Assembly (NCBI RefSeq): GCF_000423945.1
Contig: NZ_AUIY01000028.1
Span: 1 to 53,620, forward strand
Reading direction: 5' to 3'
From: Butyrivibrio sp. XPD2002
GTDB lineage: Bacteria > Bacillota > Clostridia > Lachnospirales > Lachnospiraceae
DNA: 53,620 nt
Position numbers and translations under genes: made by a program. The notes beneath the pieces are model-generated. The model was not told the DNA's origin, did not search any database, and was given only the letters and a program-made list of their open reading frames with translations. The stretch's first letter is position 1. Every line of letters begins with the position of its first letter. Positions 1 through 7,585 of the stretch are shown piece after piece.

Positions 1-40
1 CATAAAAATCATTATGAATGAGTTGAGGCAAAAAACAACC

Positions 41-94
41 CCACCCCTCATGATTGAGGGGCAGGGGAGTTGAGGTGCCGTAGGCACTTTTTTA
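41..94 (+). terminator. Terminator of an upstream gene lying outside the window
   Basis: Two consecutive hairpins are visible. The first pairs CCCCTCA with TGAGGGG around 46-61. The second pairs GTGCC with GGCAC at 75-87 and is followed by six T residues, the classic intrinsic terminator form. No gene is visible to the left, so this presumably ends a transcript that begins before the window. Confidence 0.6.
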
Positions 95-183
95 TTGCAC
101 AAATGTCTAAGTTGAAAAAACTTATCATCATAGTTTGTCAGAACCTGTTGAAAAGAAAATACTGATATGATAACCTTTGGACA

Positions 184-199
184 GTTAGCAATAGCTAAC
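184..199. promoter_or_regulatory. Metal-box palindrome copy 1 (flavodoxin operator)
   Basis: GTTAGCAATAGCTAAC, perfect 6-bp arms around a 4-bp spacer. It starts 10 bp after TATGATAA, a likely -10 region, and so would cover the transcription start. The upstream TTGAAA-N12-TATGATAA-N10-box arrangement is matched exactly in spacing by the copy before the enolase. Its role as an operator is inferred from recurrence upstream of feoAB and flavodoxin. Confidence 0.7.
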
Positions 200-231
200 A
201 TAGTTGTAACAGCAAAGGAGGAAAAATCAGT

Positions 232-654
232 ATGAGTAAAGTAGCAGTTGTATATTGGAGCGGTACAGGAAATACAGCAACCATGGCAAACGCAGTTGCT
301 GATGGAGCAAAGGGAGCAGGTGCTGAGGTTACAGTTCTTAACCCGTCAGAGTTCAGTGCAGACAAGGTTTCAAGCTTTGACAGCATTGCCTTTGGATGTC
401 CTGCAATGGGAGCTGAGGTTTTGGAGGAAACAGAGTTTGATCCCATGTTTTCAGCCGTAGAAGGCTCTCTTTCAGGAAAGAAGATTGGATTGTTCGGTTC
501 ATTCGGATGGGGAGACGGCCAGTGGATGAGAGACTGGGAGGATCGCTGTAAGGGTGACGGAGCAGTTCTTGCCACAGACAGTGTAATGGCCAATAATGCT
601 CCGGATGATTCAGCTCTTGAGGAATGCAGATCTCTGGGAATGGCACTTGCATAA
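232..654 (+). CDS. Flavodoxin (short chain)
   Basis: A 140-residue short-chain flavodoxin: a small cytoplasmic FMN protein that carries electrons in place of ferredoxin. The phosphate-binding loop SGTGNT is at residues 10-15, directly after the first beta strand (KVAVVYW), and the later FGSFGWGDGQW segment matches the second FMN-contact loop. The length is normal for the short type. AAAGGAGG lies about 10 bp before the ATG. The palindrome at 184-199 between promoter and gene suggests repression by a metal-sensing regulator, consistent with the known replacement of ferredoxin by flavodoxin during iron limitation. A strong terminator follows at 705-732, so the gene is probably monocistronic. 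Confidence 0.93.
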   Translation: MSKVAVVYWSGTGNTATMANAVADGAKGAGAEVTVLNPSEFSADKVSSFDSIAFGCPAMGAEVLEETEFDPMFSAVEGSLSGKKIGLFGSFGWGDGQWMRDWEDRCKGDGAVLATDSVMANNAPDDSALEECRSLGMALA

Positions 655-704
655 AGGTATAGACAGTATTAGAGGAAAAATATAATAACATGAATAATGT
701 GTAG

Positions 705-732
705 CGAGCTGGTCATGGTGACCAGCTCGTTT
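705..732 (+). terminator. Intrinsic terminator after flavodoxin
   Basis: A perfect 11-bp stem (CGAGCTGGTCA paired with TGACCAGCTCG) with a 3-base loop, followed by TTT. It separates the flavodoxin unit from the hip operon. Confidence 0.75.
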
Positions 733-785
733 CGGCATATATACGAAAATGTTGATAAAGACCCTATAGGAAGGGAAAACTTGAC

Positions 786-881
786 TACGCCGTACGGCTT
801 ATTATAGAATGAAATGAGAAAAATAAAGCCGAACGGCGTATTTTTGTATTTGAATGTTTATATTTGTTCGTACGGCTTATT
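786..881 (+). promoter_or_regulatory. Repeated operator region of the hipBA operon
   Basis: Three related sites are visible: TACGCCGTACGGCTTATT at 786-803, its near-perfect inverted copy at 822-840 (AATAAAGCC followed by GAACGGCGTA), and GTTCGTACGGCTTATT at 866-881 in the original orientation. The last site ends only a few bases before the hipB ribosome binding site. Multiple operator repeats bound by the antitoxin are the known mode of autoregulation of HipBA-type systems; assignment to this HipB is inference. Confidence 0.65.
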
Positions 882-897
882 TTGGGCGGAGGCGTAT

Positions 898-1116
898 ATG
901 ATAATAAACAATGCGGCTGATTTTGGTAAAGCATTGAAAAATCGTAGAAAAGAACTTGGCTATACCCAGCGATATATTTCTGAATTTACCGGATTCAGTA
1001 TCAGTTTTATTTCGGATTTGGAAAATGGCAAGAGCACGGCTGAACTGGGAAAAGCTATTTATCTTGCCAATATGCTGGGACTTGATATTGCTGCTAATGC
1101 GAGGGGAAATAAATGA
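898..1116 (+). CDS. hipB: HipB-like antitoxin, XRE-family HTH protein
   Basis: A 72-residue protein that is almost entirely one helix-turn-helix domain of the XRE/HipB type (FGKALKNRRKELGYTQ, then FTGFSISFISDLENGK as the recognition region). I chose the ATG at 898 because GGCGGAGG precedes it at good spacing. A longer frame from 814 would translate through the operator repeats. The stop codon overlaps the hipA start (ATGA), so the two are translationally coupled. Its expected role is to repress the operon from the repeated sites upstream and to neutralise the adjacent HipA kinase in a stable complex. Confidence 0.85.
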   Translation: MIINNAADFGKALKNRRKELGYTQRYISEFTGFSISFISDLENGKSTAELGKAIYLANMLGLDIAANARGNK

Positions 1117-2387
1117 GACATTATAATGTATATCTTGAAATAGACGGGAGTCAGGTAAAAGTAGGAGAAATAGAAGGTAATTCTTCTGAAGATGCCAGCT
1201 TTTCATATTCAAAAGAATATGTAGCGAGGACAGATTCAAGGGCTATTTCTGTATCATTACCAATACAGGAGGAGCCTTTTTCTCCTGAACGTACCAAAAT
1301 CTTTTTTGACGGACTTCTGCCAGAAGGATTTATGAGAAAGAGCATAGCTACTAATATGCACTTTGATGAGAATGATTATCTGTCGATTCTTTATAACCTT
1401 GGGAAGGAATGCCTTGGCGCAATAAGAATAGATGAGTCTGATGAGGAGCAGGAATCCGGGTATGAAGCTATAACTTCTATGCAAGTAGAGGAGCTGGCAG
1501 CTGAAGGAACAACCAAATCCACGGAGATAGTAATAAAAACGCACTTATCGCTGACAGGGGCTTCAGGAAAAGTTGGACTATATTATGATGAAAAAGAGGG
1601 AAGATGGTATCTGCCCTGCGGACTTGCACCAAGTACACATATAGTTAAGCAAAGTCATATTAGGCTTGATGGGATAGTTACAAACGAGCAATTGTCTATG
1701 TTAACAGCTCATAAATGCGGAATAGATATTCCGGAGAGCTTTATTATTAATGTCGGCCAGGGTACTGATTCACAGGTTCTTTTTGCTACAAAAAGATATG
1801 ACAGGATTATTGATGAAACATCACAGTTGATTGGAAATTTGAAGCGTCCTTTCAGGGTGCATCAGGAAGATTTTGCTCAGGCCATGGGAGTGGCAGCCTT
1901 TGAAAAATATGAAACAGACGGTCAGAACTACGCTGAGAAAATGTTTGAAATAATCCGAAATTATGCAAGAAGGCCGTTGGAAGATCAATTGCGTCTTTGG
2001 GATAGAATAGTGTTTAACTTTGTGCTTGGCAATACGGATGCACATATTAAAAACTATTCGCTTCTGTATGACCCACATATGGAAGGAATATCACTTGCTC
2101 CGGCGTACGATATGATAAGCACGGTGATTTATGAGAGTGCGACGAAAGATATGTCTTTTAACATCGGTGGAATAAGAAATCTAGATAGCATTGATGAAGA
2201 TAGCTTTAAGTCACTTGCTGCAAAAGTTGGAATTGGTGAGAAAATCGCTATGAGTAATTATCATAAGGTTCTCGACCGATTTGAAAATGCGGTGAAGGAA
2301 TCCGCTGAAGAATTGAAGGAGATGGGCTTTGTCAATGCAGGAGACATTGCAGAAAGAATTCTTCTGGCACGAAAAAAAGCACTGTAA
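1113..2387 (+). CDS. hipA: HipA-type serine/threonine kinase toxin
   Basis: A 424-residue HipA kinase, full length for the family. In E. coli such a protein phosphorylates glutamyl-tRNA synthetase and induces growth arrest and persistence. The N-terminal subdomain (about residues 1-100) contains FFDGLLPEGFMRK. SLTGASGKVGL near residue 147 is the nucleotide/P-loop-like segment. GNTDAHIKN puts the catalytic aspartate at D309, and APAYDM puts the metal-binding aspartate at D333, very close to the E. coli positions, so the kinase looks active. The gene overlaps hipB by 4 bp. It runs convergently into yolD with only 12 bp between the stop codons and no visible terminator. Whether its target is GltX is not shown. 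Confidence 0.9.
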   Translation: MRHYNVYLEIDGSQVKVGEIEGNSSEDASFSYSKEYVARTDSRAISVSLPIQEEPFSPERTKIFFDGLLPEGFMRKSIATNMHFDENDYLSILYNLGKECLGAIRIDESDEEQESGYEAITSMQVEELAAEGTTKSTEIVIKTHLSLTGASGKVGLYYDEKEGRWYLPCGLAPSTHIVKQSHIRLDGIVTNEQLSMLTAHKCGIDIPESFIINVGQGTDSQVLFATKRYDRIIDETSQLIGNLKRPFRVHQEDFAQAMGVAAFEKYETDGQNYAEKMFEIIRNYARRPLEDQLRLWDRIVFNFVLGNTDAHIKNYSLLYDPHMEGISLAPAYDMISTVIYESATKDMSFNIGGIRNLDSIDEDSFKSLAAKVGIGEKIAMSNYHKVLDRFENAVKESAEELKEMGFVNAGDIAERILLARKKAL

Positions 2388-2399
2388 GTTATCACAGAA

Positions 2400-2705
2400 T
2401 TACACCTGTATTTCTCGTATATTATCAAAACTAATGTCTGTTGTGACAACAGTAAGATACCGGGCGTCCTTCTTTATATTGGAGATCAGCCCGGTCTTCT
2501 TTATGTAAGCACCATAATCGTAATAGGTTATGGTGACCATGTCACCAACCTTTAGAAGAGATAGCTGATAGTCGAGGAAGTCCAAGGCTTCTTCAGACAA
2601 AATGATCTTTTCTACTTCTATACGTTCCTTTTCCCTTAATGCGGACTCAAAGCCCTTAAGTGCTGCAAAGGGCATGAACTGGCTTGCTCTGTCTGCTCTT
2701 GGCAT
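2400..2705 (-). CDS. YolD-like protein
   Basis: A 101-residue protein of the YolD-like family, recognised from RASQFMPFAALKGFESAL near the N terminus. These small proteins are habitually encoded beside UvrX/UmuC-like Y-family polymerases in Firmicutes and are thought to act as partners in translesion synthesis, by analogy with UmuD. Here it lies 9 bp after the polymerase gene in the same direction, with a perfect AGGAGG ribosome binding site that overlaps the polymerase stop codon. It is therefore expected to be co-transcribed from the LexA-box promoter near 4050. Its biochemical role is not established by the sequence. Confidence 0.85.
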   Translation of the reverse strand: MPRADRASQFMPFAALKGFESALREKERIEVEKIILSEEALDFLDYQLSLLKVGDMVTITYYDYGAYIKKTGLISNIKKDARYLTVVTTDISFDNIREIQV

Positions 2706-2714
2706 ATATTCCTC

Positions 2715-3980
2715 CTATATTATTGAACCTGCTTTATGGCCGCCGATCTGTGCGTTTCGTTCTATTGCATTTCCTGCATCAAGAAGATCCATGCCCTTAA
2801 GAATGGCGTTTTTACCATAGCGGGCTTTAATCTCATTTACTGACTGTGTGATCTTGCGGTCTTTTTCCATTATCTCCGGGTCAACAAAAAAGCTGTACTG
2901 CTCAAAACATTCATCAAGAACAGAATTGGCGCTAATACCGACCCTGCGGATAGGGACATTTCGCAAGGTGCTCCTTAAATAAAGCTTCGTATAGGCATCC
3001 ATAAGAATCCTGTAGGAGTTGGTCGTGACCTGGAGATTCGTACTTGCGCCCGTGGATGGGAAGGTTTCTGCACTGTAACCCACATAAAGTGAGAGATTGC
3101 TGCTAACAACATGGGCTGCGACCATATCAAGGGACAACTCATCTGCCATTTCCTTCACGATGATAAGTGCTTCATCAAAATTGTAATCACGCATCAGTAC
3201 CTGTCCGCAGGAGAGGGATTTTGAGCGTGAGCGGTAGTTCTTGATTTCCTGCATGGTGCAGGGCTCCCGTCCCCAGGCGTGGTCAATCAGGTATTCGGCA
3301 AGGACGCCGAAATTTTTATATAGCAGTTTTTCAGGAAAAATCGCAATATCTCCCTGGGTATACATGCCAAGGGAGTTGAGCCTTCTCTGGGTGCCGGGAC
3401 CAATTCGCCAAAAATCTGTCAGGGGTCTGTGTGTCCACAGTTTTTGCTTAAAAGATTCCTCATCAAGCTCAGCTATAAAGTCGGGAGAGTGTTTAGCCAG
3501 GATATCAAGGGCTACCTTCGCCAGATAAAGGTTAGTGCCAATGCCGCAGGTAGCCCGCAGTCCCAGTTTATCCCTTATGTCGCCCATGATCCTAAGTGCA
3601 AGGTCGTGGGCTGATAAGGAGTACATACCAAGATAGTTCGTTACATCGAGAAAAGACTCATCAATTGAATAAACATGAATATCTTCCTTAGCGACGTAGC
3701 TTAGGTATATACCGTAAATATCGGCAGATATGTCTACATAGCGCTTCATTCTGGGCGGAGCGACTATGTAATCAAGGTGCTTGGGTATCTCATATATTCT
3801 GCAGCGGTTCTTGATTCCAAGGGCTTTCATAGCGGGTGTTATTGCAAGGCATATAGTGCCTTTGCTGCGTTCCTTGTCAGCAACAGCGAGAAGGGCTGTC
3901 ATGGGGTCTAGTCCTCTGTCCACGCATTCCACACTGGCATAGAAGCTCTTTAGATCGATTATCATAAACTGGTTAATCAT
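2715..3980 (-). CDS. Y-family DNA polymerase (UvrX/ImpB/MucB/SamB type)
   Basis: A 421-residue translesion DNA polymerase. The palm carboxylates are D9 (MIIDLKSFYASVE) and D107/E108 (YSIDESFLDVT). A helix-hairpin-helix region (GPGTQRRLNSLGMYTQGDIA) and a little-finger domain follow. I chose the start at 3980 because AGGAGCTG lies just upstream and the catalytic strand begins six residues in. The longer frame adds 30 residues that run over the SOS boxes. The protein differs from DinB/Pol IV in being of the YolD-associated type. Two LexA-like palindromes in the promoter indicate DNA-damage induction and, with YolD, an error-prone repair operon. Confidence 0.92.
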   Translation of the reverse strand: MINQFMIIDLKSFYASVECVDRGLDPMTALLAVADKERSKGTICLAITPAMKALGIKNRCRIYEIPKHLDYIVAPPRMKRYVDISADIYGIYLSYVAKEDIHVYSIDESFLDVTNYLGMYSLSAHDLALRIMGDIRDKLGLRATCGIGTNLYLAKVALDILAKHSPDFIAELDEESFKQKLWTHRPLTDFWRIGPGTQRRLNSLGMYTQGDIAIFPEKLLYKNFGVLAEYLIDHAWGREPCTMQEIKNYRSRSKSLSCGQVLMRDYNFDEALIIVKEMADELSLDMVAAHVVSSNLSLYVGYSAETFPSTGASTNLQVTTNSYRILMDAYTKLYLRSTLRNVPIRRVGISANSVLDECFEQYSFFVDPEIMEKDRKITQSVNEIKARYGKNAILKGMDLLDAGNAIERNAQIGGHKAGSII

Positions 3981-4005
3981 AAGGCAGCTCCTAGAGTAAT
4001 GATTA

Positions 4006-4017
4006 GAACCGACGTTC
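4006..4017 (-). promoter_or_regulatory. LexA (SOS) box, promoter-proximal
   Basis: GAACCGACGTTC: perfect GAAC and GTTC half-sites separated by 4 bp, the form of the Gram-positive LexA box. It lies between the promoter and the start of the Y-family polymerase gene. Confidence 0.7.
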
Positions 4018-4036
4018 CGAACATACATTTGGGCAG

Positions 4037-4083
4037 AGATTATAATACACCAAGAGAACATATGTTTCAATAGAACATATTAT
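4037..4083 (-). promoter_or_regulatory. SOS promoter with second LexA box
   Basis: On the minus strand TTGAAA is followed after 17 bp by TATTAT (with TATAAT 3 bp further on). Between the two elements, at 4056-4067, lies GAACATATGTTT. With its flanks (AGAACATATGTTTC) it matches the B. subtilis LexA consensus CGAACRNRYGTTYC at every position but the first. A repressor here would block RNA polymerase. LexA itself is not encoded in the window. Confidence 0.65.
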
Positions 4084-4114
4084 TAAATTTTTGTGAGAGC
4101 ATATATGAGGAGTA

Positions 4115-4143
4115 TTGATTTTTAATTTAAAAAGGTGTACTAT
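4115..4143 (+). promoter_or_regulatory. Sigma-A type promoter of the peroxidase/flavodoxin unit
   Basis: TTGATT, a 17-bp spacer, then TACTAT, about 60 bp before the peroxidase start. It diverges from the SOS promoter on the other strand. Confidence 0.5.
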
Positions 4144-4204
4144 ACAATTATGAATTGCGCACAATCAAATAGAGATAAATATATAAGTCAAGGAGGAATC
4201 AGCA

Positions 4205-4744
4205 ATGATCTATGATTACGAGGTAACTACCGGAACCGGAGAAGAGCTTAGCCTTTCAGATTATAAAGGAAAAGTGATTCTTGTTGTTAATACTGCTACT
4301 GGATGTGGTTTCACACCTCAGTATAAGCCCATCGAAGATTTATATCAGAGCTATCATGACAAGGGATTGGAGATACTTGATATTCCCTGCAACCAGTTTG
4401 GCGGACAGGTACCCGGAACAGATGAAGAGATCCATGAGTTCTGCACTTTGCACTACAATACTACATTCCCTCAGATGAAGAAGGCTGACGTTAACGGAGA
4501 GAATGAGCTTCCGCTTTATACATATCTTAAGTCTCAGAAGGGATTTGAAGGCTTCCAGGATCATCAGTACAGAGAGGTTCTTGAAAAGATGTTTGCAGAA
4601 GCAGATCCTGAATGGGATAAAAAGCCTGACATCAAGTGGAACTTTACAAAGTTTGTGATCGACAGAGAAGGAAATGTTGTTGCAAGATTCGAGCCTACAG
4701 CTGATGTGGCTGACGTTGAGGCTTGCATCAAGGCATTGCTTTAA
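4205..4744 (+). CDS. Glutathione peroxidase family thiol peroxidase
   Basis: A 179-residue GPx-family peroxidase that reduces hydroperoxides in the cytoplasm. The peroxidatic residue is a cysteine, C34 in NTATGCGFTPQY, not selenocysteine. The conserved CNQFGGQ and WNFTKF motifs supply the Gln and Trp/Asn of the active site. Cysteine-type bacterial enzymes of this family commonly use thioredoxin rather than glutathione. An ideal AAGGAGG lies before the ATG. The flavodoxin-like gene follows after 25 bp, suggesting a two-gene redox/oxidative-stress unit in what is probably a strict anaerobe. Confidence 0.93.
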   Translation: MIYDYEVTTGTGEELSLSDYKGKVILVVNTATGCGFTPQYKPIEDLYQSYHDKGLEILDIPCNQFGGQVPGTDEEIHEFCTLHYNTTFPQMKKADVNGENELPLYTYLKSQKGFEGFQDHQYREVLEKMFAEADPEWDKKPDIKWNFTKFVIDREGNVVARFEPTADVADVEACIKALL

Positions 4745-4769
4745 TTGATGCAGAGAATGGAGGAATACA

Positions 4770-5207
4770 ATGGCTACACTCGTAACATTTTTTAGTGCAG
4801 GAGGCAAAACTGCCAATGTTGCAAAGGAGTTTGCAAGTAGAATAGGTGCTGATGTTTTTGAAATTGTTCCTCAGGAACCATACACATCAGCTGACATTAA
4901 GTGGACAAATCCGGTTGCAAGATGCAACAGGGAGCAGATAGCAGGGAAAGAAGTACCGGTAAACGGGAAAATAGAGGATTTCGATAAATATGACACCGTA
5001 TATATCGGATTCCCTATATGGTATGGTCAGGCTCCAAGAGTCATTCATACATTTGGTAAAGGCTATGACTGGTCTGGCAAGGCAGTACATGCTTTTGCTA
5101 CATCAGGAGGAAGCGGAATAGGAAAAACTGCTGAGAAGCTTAAGCCTTCATTAGCAGGAGTAGCTTCTTTGGATGCAAAGCTTGTTCATAGTGCAGACGA
5201 ATTGTAA
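4770..5207 (+). CDS. Flavodoxin (flavodoxin_4-like)
   Basis: A 145-residue flavodoxin-fold protein. The FMN phosphate loop is degenerate, SAGGKTANVA at about residues 9-18 in place of the usual SxTGNT. IGFPIWYGQAPRVIHTF is the second flavin-contact segment and ATSGGSGIG the third. This pattern fits the flavodoxin_4 group common in anaerobic Firmicutes. It is unrelated in detail to the iron-box flavodoxin at 232 and has no metal box. It has its own ribosome binding site (GGAGG) 25 bp after the peroxidase gene and a terminator at 5223-5254. The electron partner is unknown. Confidence 0.85.
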   Translation: MATLVTFFSAGGKTANVAKEFASRIGADVFEIVPQEPYTSADIKWTNPVARCNREQIAGKEVPVNGKIEDFDKYDTVYIGFPIWYGQAPRVIHTFGKGYDWSGKAVHAFATSGGSGIGKTAEKLKPSLAGVASLDAKLVHSADEL

Positions 5208-5222
5208 ATTGTAATAGTAAGT

Positions 5223-5254
5223 GCCGGATTCCTGTTATGGGAATCCGGTATTTT
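5223..5254 (+). terminator. Intrinsic terminator after the peroxidase/flavodoxin unit
   Basis: Stem CCGGATTCC paired with GGAATCCGG, 7-base loop, then a short ATTTTC tail. Confidence 0.65.
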
Positions 5255-5338
5255 CATGGAGGATGCATCCCCACTCCCGATATGCTATAATCCCTAATCG
5301 AGAGGACATTTTACGAAAAGTTTTAAGGGGAAATCAAA

Positions 5339-7009
5339 ATGAGGAAAAGTTTCAAAGAACTACTCGTCATCACAGCCATGCTGTGTCTTTTTTTGCTACC
5401 GGGATTAACTGGTATCAAAGCTCATGCTGCTACAGGTGTTCTGTATAATGGCCGAACATTCAATAAGACAATTAAATCTTTTGTGGATGCTAATAGCACG
5501 CATAATACCAGAGACTATACCATTAAGAAGATAATTTTTGCCAAGGCACCTTCAAAACCTGCTAAGAGCCTTATTCCGGAAAATATAGGCGATGGTGTAA
5601 CTGTATATTATGACTCGGCTGAACAGACAGTTTATGTCTGCAGTAACTCAAAAATAAAGTTCAACAGTGATTGTGATTCTATGTTCATTGATTTCTATAA
5701 TGTTGAGGAAATCAATTTTGGTAGTAATGTGATTGATACCAGTGAAATGAAAGATGCAAGTTATATGTTCAGATGCTGTAGCAGTCTGGTAAATCTGGAT
5801 CTTAGTCAGTTCAGAACTCCTAATCTTGTAAACATGTGCCAGATGTTCCATTGCTGCTTCAAATTAAAGAAAATCAACGTCAGCACCTTTGACACCTCTA
5901 ATGTTACTGATATGCAGAGTGTTTTCATGAGTGATTCTGCTCTGGAATCGCTTGATCTTAGAAATTGGAATACCTCCAAGGTCAATAGAATGTTCCAGAT
6001 GTTTGAGGGATTAAGAGGTCTTAAAACTCTTGATCTTTCAAATTTCGATACAAGAAATGTAACAGATATGTATCGCATGTTTAATGGCTGCCGTAATCTT
6101 AAGACTCTCAATATCAGCAGCTTCAGGACTCCCAAGTTAATAAATGTCCAGGAGATGTTCACTGGCTGTAGAAGCCTGGAATATCTTAATCTTAGTGGTT
6201 TCGATTTATCAAAAGTGGCTGATGCTGACGCTGGAGCATTCCTTGGAAGCTGCATCAGTCTTAAGTATGTTGACGCACCTTGCAAGATTTCGAAGAATTT
6301 TGACTACGCAGCTAATTCACCTTATGTGAAAAACTGTGGCATAGGTAAGGTTGCCATAGATGATAACAAAGATGGTAAGGCAGACTCATCCGCTACTTAC
6401 AGCTATTTCATCAAAGCAAATAAGAGCCACAGATACATGTTCCTTGATGCCATAGAAAGGGAAAAAGAGAAAAAGGATCCCGTGGATCCGATAAAGCCGC
6501 CTGTACCGGTTCCTTCAGATCCTACTACTCCTGAAAAGAAGGATGGTGATGTCACACCAGTTTCATCAGAGGAATCTGCCGCTAATCAATCAGGATATGA
6601 TCTTCCCGCAAATGTCATTATAGATGGGGTTACTTATCATATTGATATTAACGGTCAGGCAACAGTAACTAATATCGCATCTGTAAGAAAAGCTAAAATT
6701 AACACTGTTACATATAAAAACGTTGAGTTCCCTGTTACAAGCATTTCGGCAAATGCCGCTAAGGGTAACAGGAAGCTTTCAACTCTTACAGTTGGAAATA
6801 ACGTTACCAAAATCGGGAAAAAGGCATTTTATAAGTGCAAGAAGCTTAAGAAGGTCACCATAAAGGCTAATAAGAAGCTTAAGGTTGAAAAGAACGCGTT
6901 TAAGAAGATTAATAAGGACGGAACGATCAAGGTTAAGTCCCTTAAGGGAAATGCTAAAAAGAAGGTTGTGAAGTCAATTAAGAAGCAGACAGATGCTGTA
7001 GTTAAGTAA
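5339..7009 (+). CDS. Secreted BspA-like LRR protein (DUF285 repeats plus C-terminal LRR_5 module)
   Basis: A 556-residue surface or secreted protein. The signal peptide covers residues 1-30, with cleavage likely after AHA. Residues about 143-287 hold six 24-residue DUF285/BspA-type repeats, each beginning with MF/VF and containing a LxxLxLSxFxTxxVxxM pattern. A Pro-rich linker (around 382-405, DPIKPPVPVPSDP) leads to a C-terminal LRR_5-like region with GKKAFYKCKKLKKVTI and a very Lys-rich end. That C-terminal module recurs in the proteins at 35834 and 43208. There is no LPXTG motif, so the basic tail may bind the cell wall electrostatically. BspA-type repeats usually mediate adhesion to host or plant surfaces; the ligand is unknown. 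A strong terminator follows. Confidence 0.85.
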   Translation: MRKSFKELLVITAMLCLFLLPGLTGIKAHAATGVLYNGRTFNKTIKSFVDANSTHNTRDYTIKKIIFAKAPSKPAKSLIPENIGDGVTVYYDSAEQTVYVCSNSKIKFNSDCDSMFIDFYNVEEINFGSNVIDTSEMKDASYMFRCCSSLVNLDLSQFRTPNLVNMCQMFHCCFKLKKINVSTFDTSNVTDMQSVFMSDSALESLDLRNWNTSKVNRMFQMFEGLRGLKTLDLSNFDTRNVTDMYRMFNGCRNLKTLNISSFRTPKLINVQEMFTGCRSLEYLNLSGFDLSKVADADAGAFLGSCISLKYVDAPCKISKNFDYAANSPYVKNCGIGKVAIDDNKDGKADSSATYSYFIKANKSHRYMFLDAIEREKEKKDPVDPIKPPVPVPSDPTTPEKKDGDVTPVSSEESAANQSGYDLPANVIIDGVTYHIDINGQATVTNIASVRKAKINTVTYKNVEFPVTSISANAAKGNRKLSTLTVGNNVTKIGKKAFYKCKKLKKVTIKANKKLKVEKNAFKKINKDGTIKVKSLKGNAKKKVVKSIKKQTDAVVK

Positions 7010-7045
7010 TTTAATCCGTTATTTCTTTACTATGTGACCTCCTTA

Positions 7046-7077
7046 CCGGATAAGAATCCGGTAAGGAGGTTTTTTAT
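7046..7077 (+). terminator. Intrinsic terminator after the LRR protein
   Basis: CCTTACCGGAT pairs with ATCCGGTAAGG, followed by AGG and six T residues. Confidence 0.8.
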
Positions 7078-7215
7078 ACACTTTTATCTTACCATATCCT
7101 TTAATGAATCTTAGTGACTAATATAAGCTTCTTACAGCTTTTGCAGAAGTCTATTTTGTAATCTAGGCAATCAGAGCCCTTTTTCTGTATAATTAGAAAA
7201 TAAGATTAAATAACA

Positions 7216-7566
7216 ATGGGTATTGATATTGAGCCGGACATGATGGATATCTATACGACAAATGCTGATGTGAACTATGATTCTGTTACCGGAACCTTTG
7301 CTATTCCGGATAGATATAATATGGCAGGAGATTACCACAAATGGTATCCATACAGGCTGGAATTATCTGCAGTCGTACATATTCAGCATTGAAGCCAGCG
7401 GAAATCCTGCAACGATAGGAGCTTATCATGGTACATTGAATCGCGCTAATGGCTTTTTCCATGAGAGTTACGGGTATGAAGGCTCGATCACTGCAACGAT
7501 AATGGCGACAGCGTCAATCCTCTGGCTGGTTTGCAGGCTGAATAAAAATGGTTGGAAATATAAAAA
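7216..7566 (+). pseudogene. Decayed gene remnant in shifted frames
   Basis: The 7078-7585 gap holds no intact gene. From 7216 a frame reads MGIDIEPDMMDIYTTNADVN up to YHKWYPY, then runs into a stop. The adjacent frame continues with TGWNYLQSYIFSIEASGNP. Further on, a third frame reads CNDNGDSVNPLAGLQAE. The composition of each piece is protein-like and they abut, as expected for one gene broken by at least two frameshifts. I do not recognise the family. The remainder of the gap (7078-7215) shows nothing. Confidence 0.45.
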
Positions 7567-7585
7567 CTAAACGGAAAGGGTCAAA

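Noticed and set aside
4144..4175. AT-rich TATACAATTATGAATTG before the peroxidase as a PerR box
   Set aside because: The symmetry is poor compared with the PerR consensus and no PerR gene is in the window; the promoter at 4115 explains the AT richness.
5774..6230. Tandem 72-bp periodicity as a DNA repeat or CRISPR-like array
   Set aside because: It is the coding trace of the six 24-residue leucine-rich repeats; the DNA units differ greatly.
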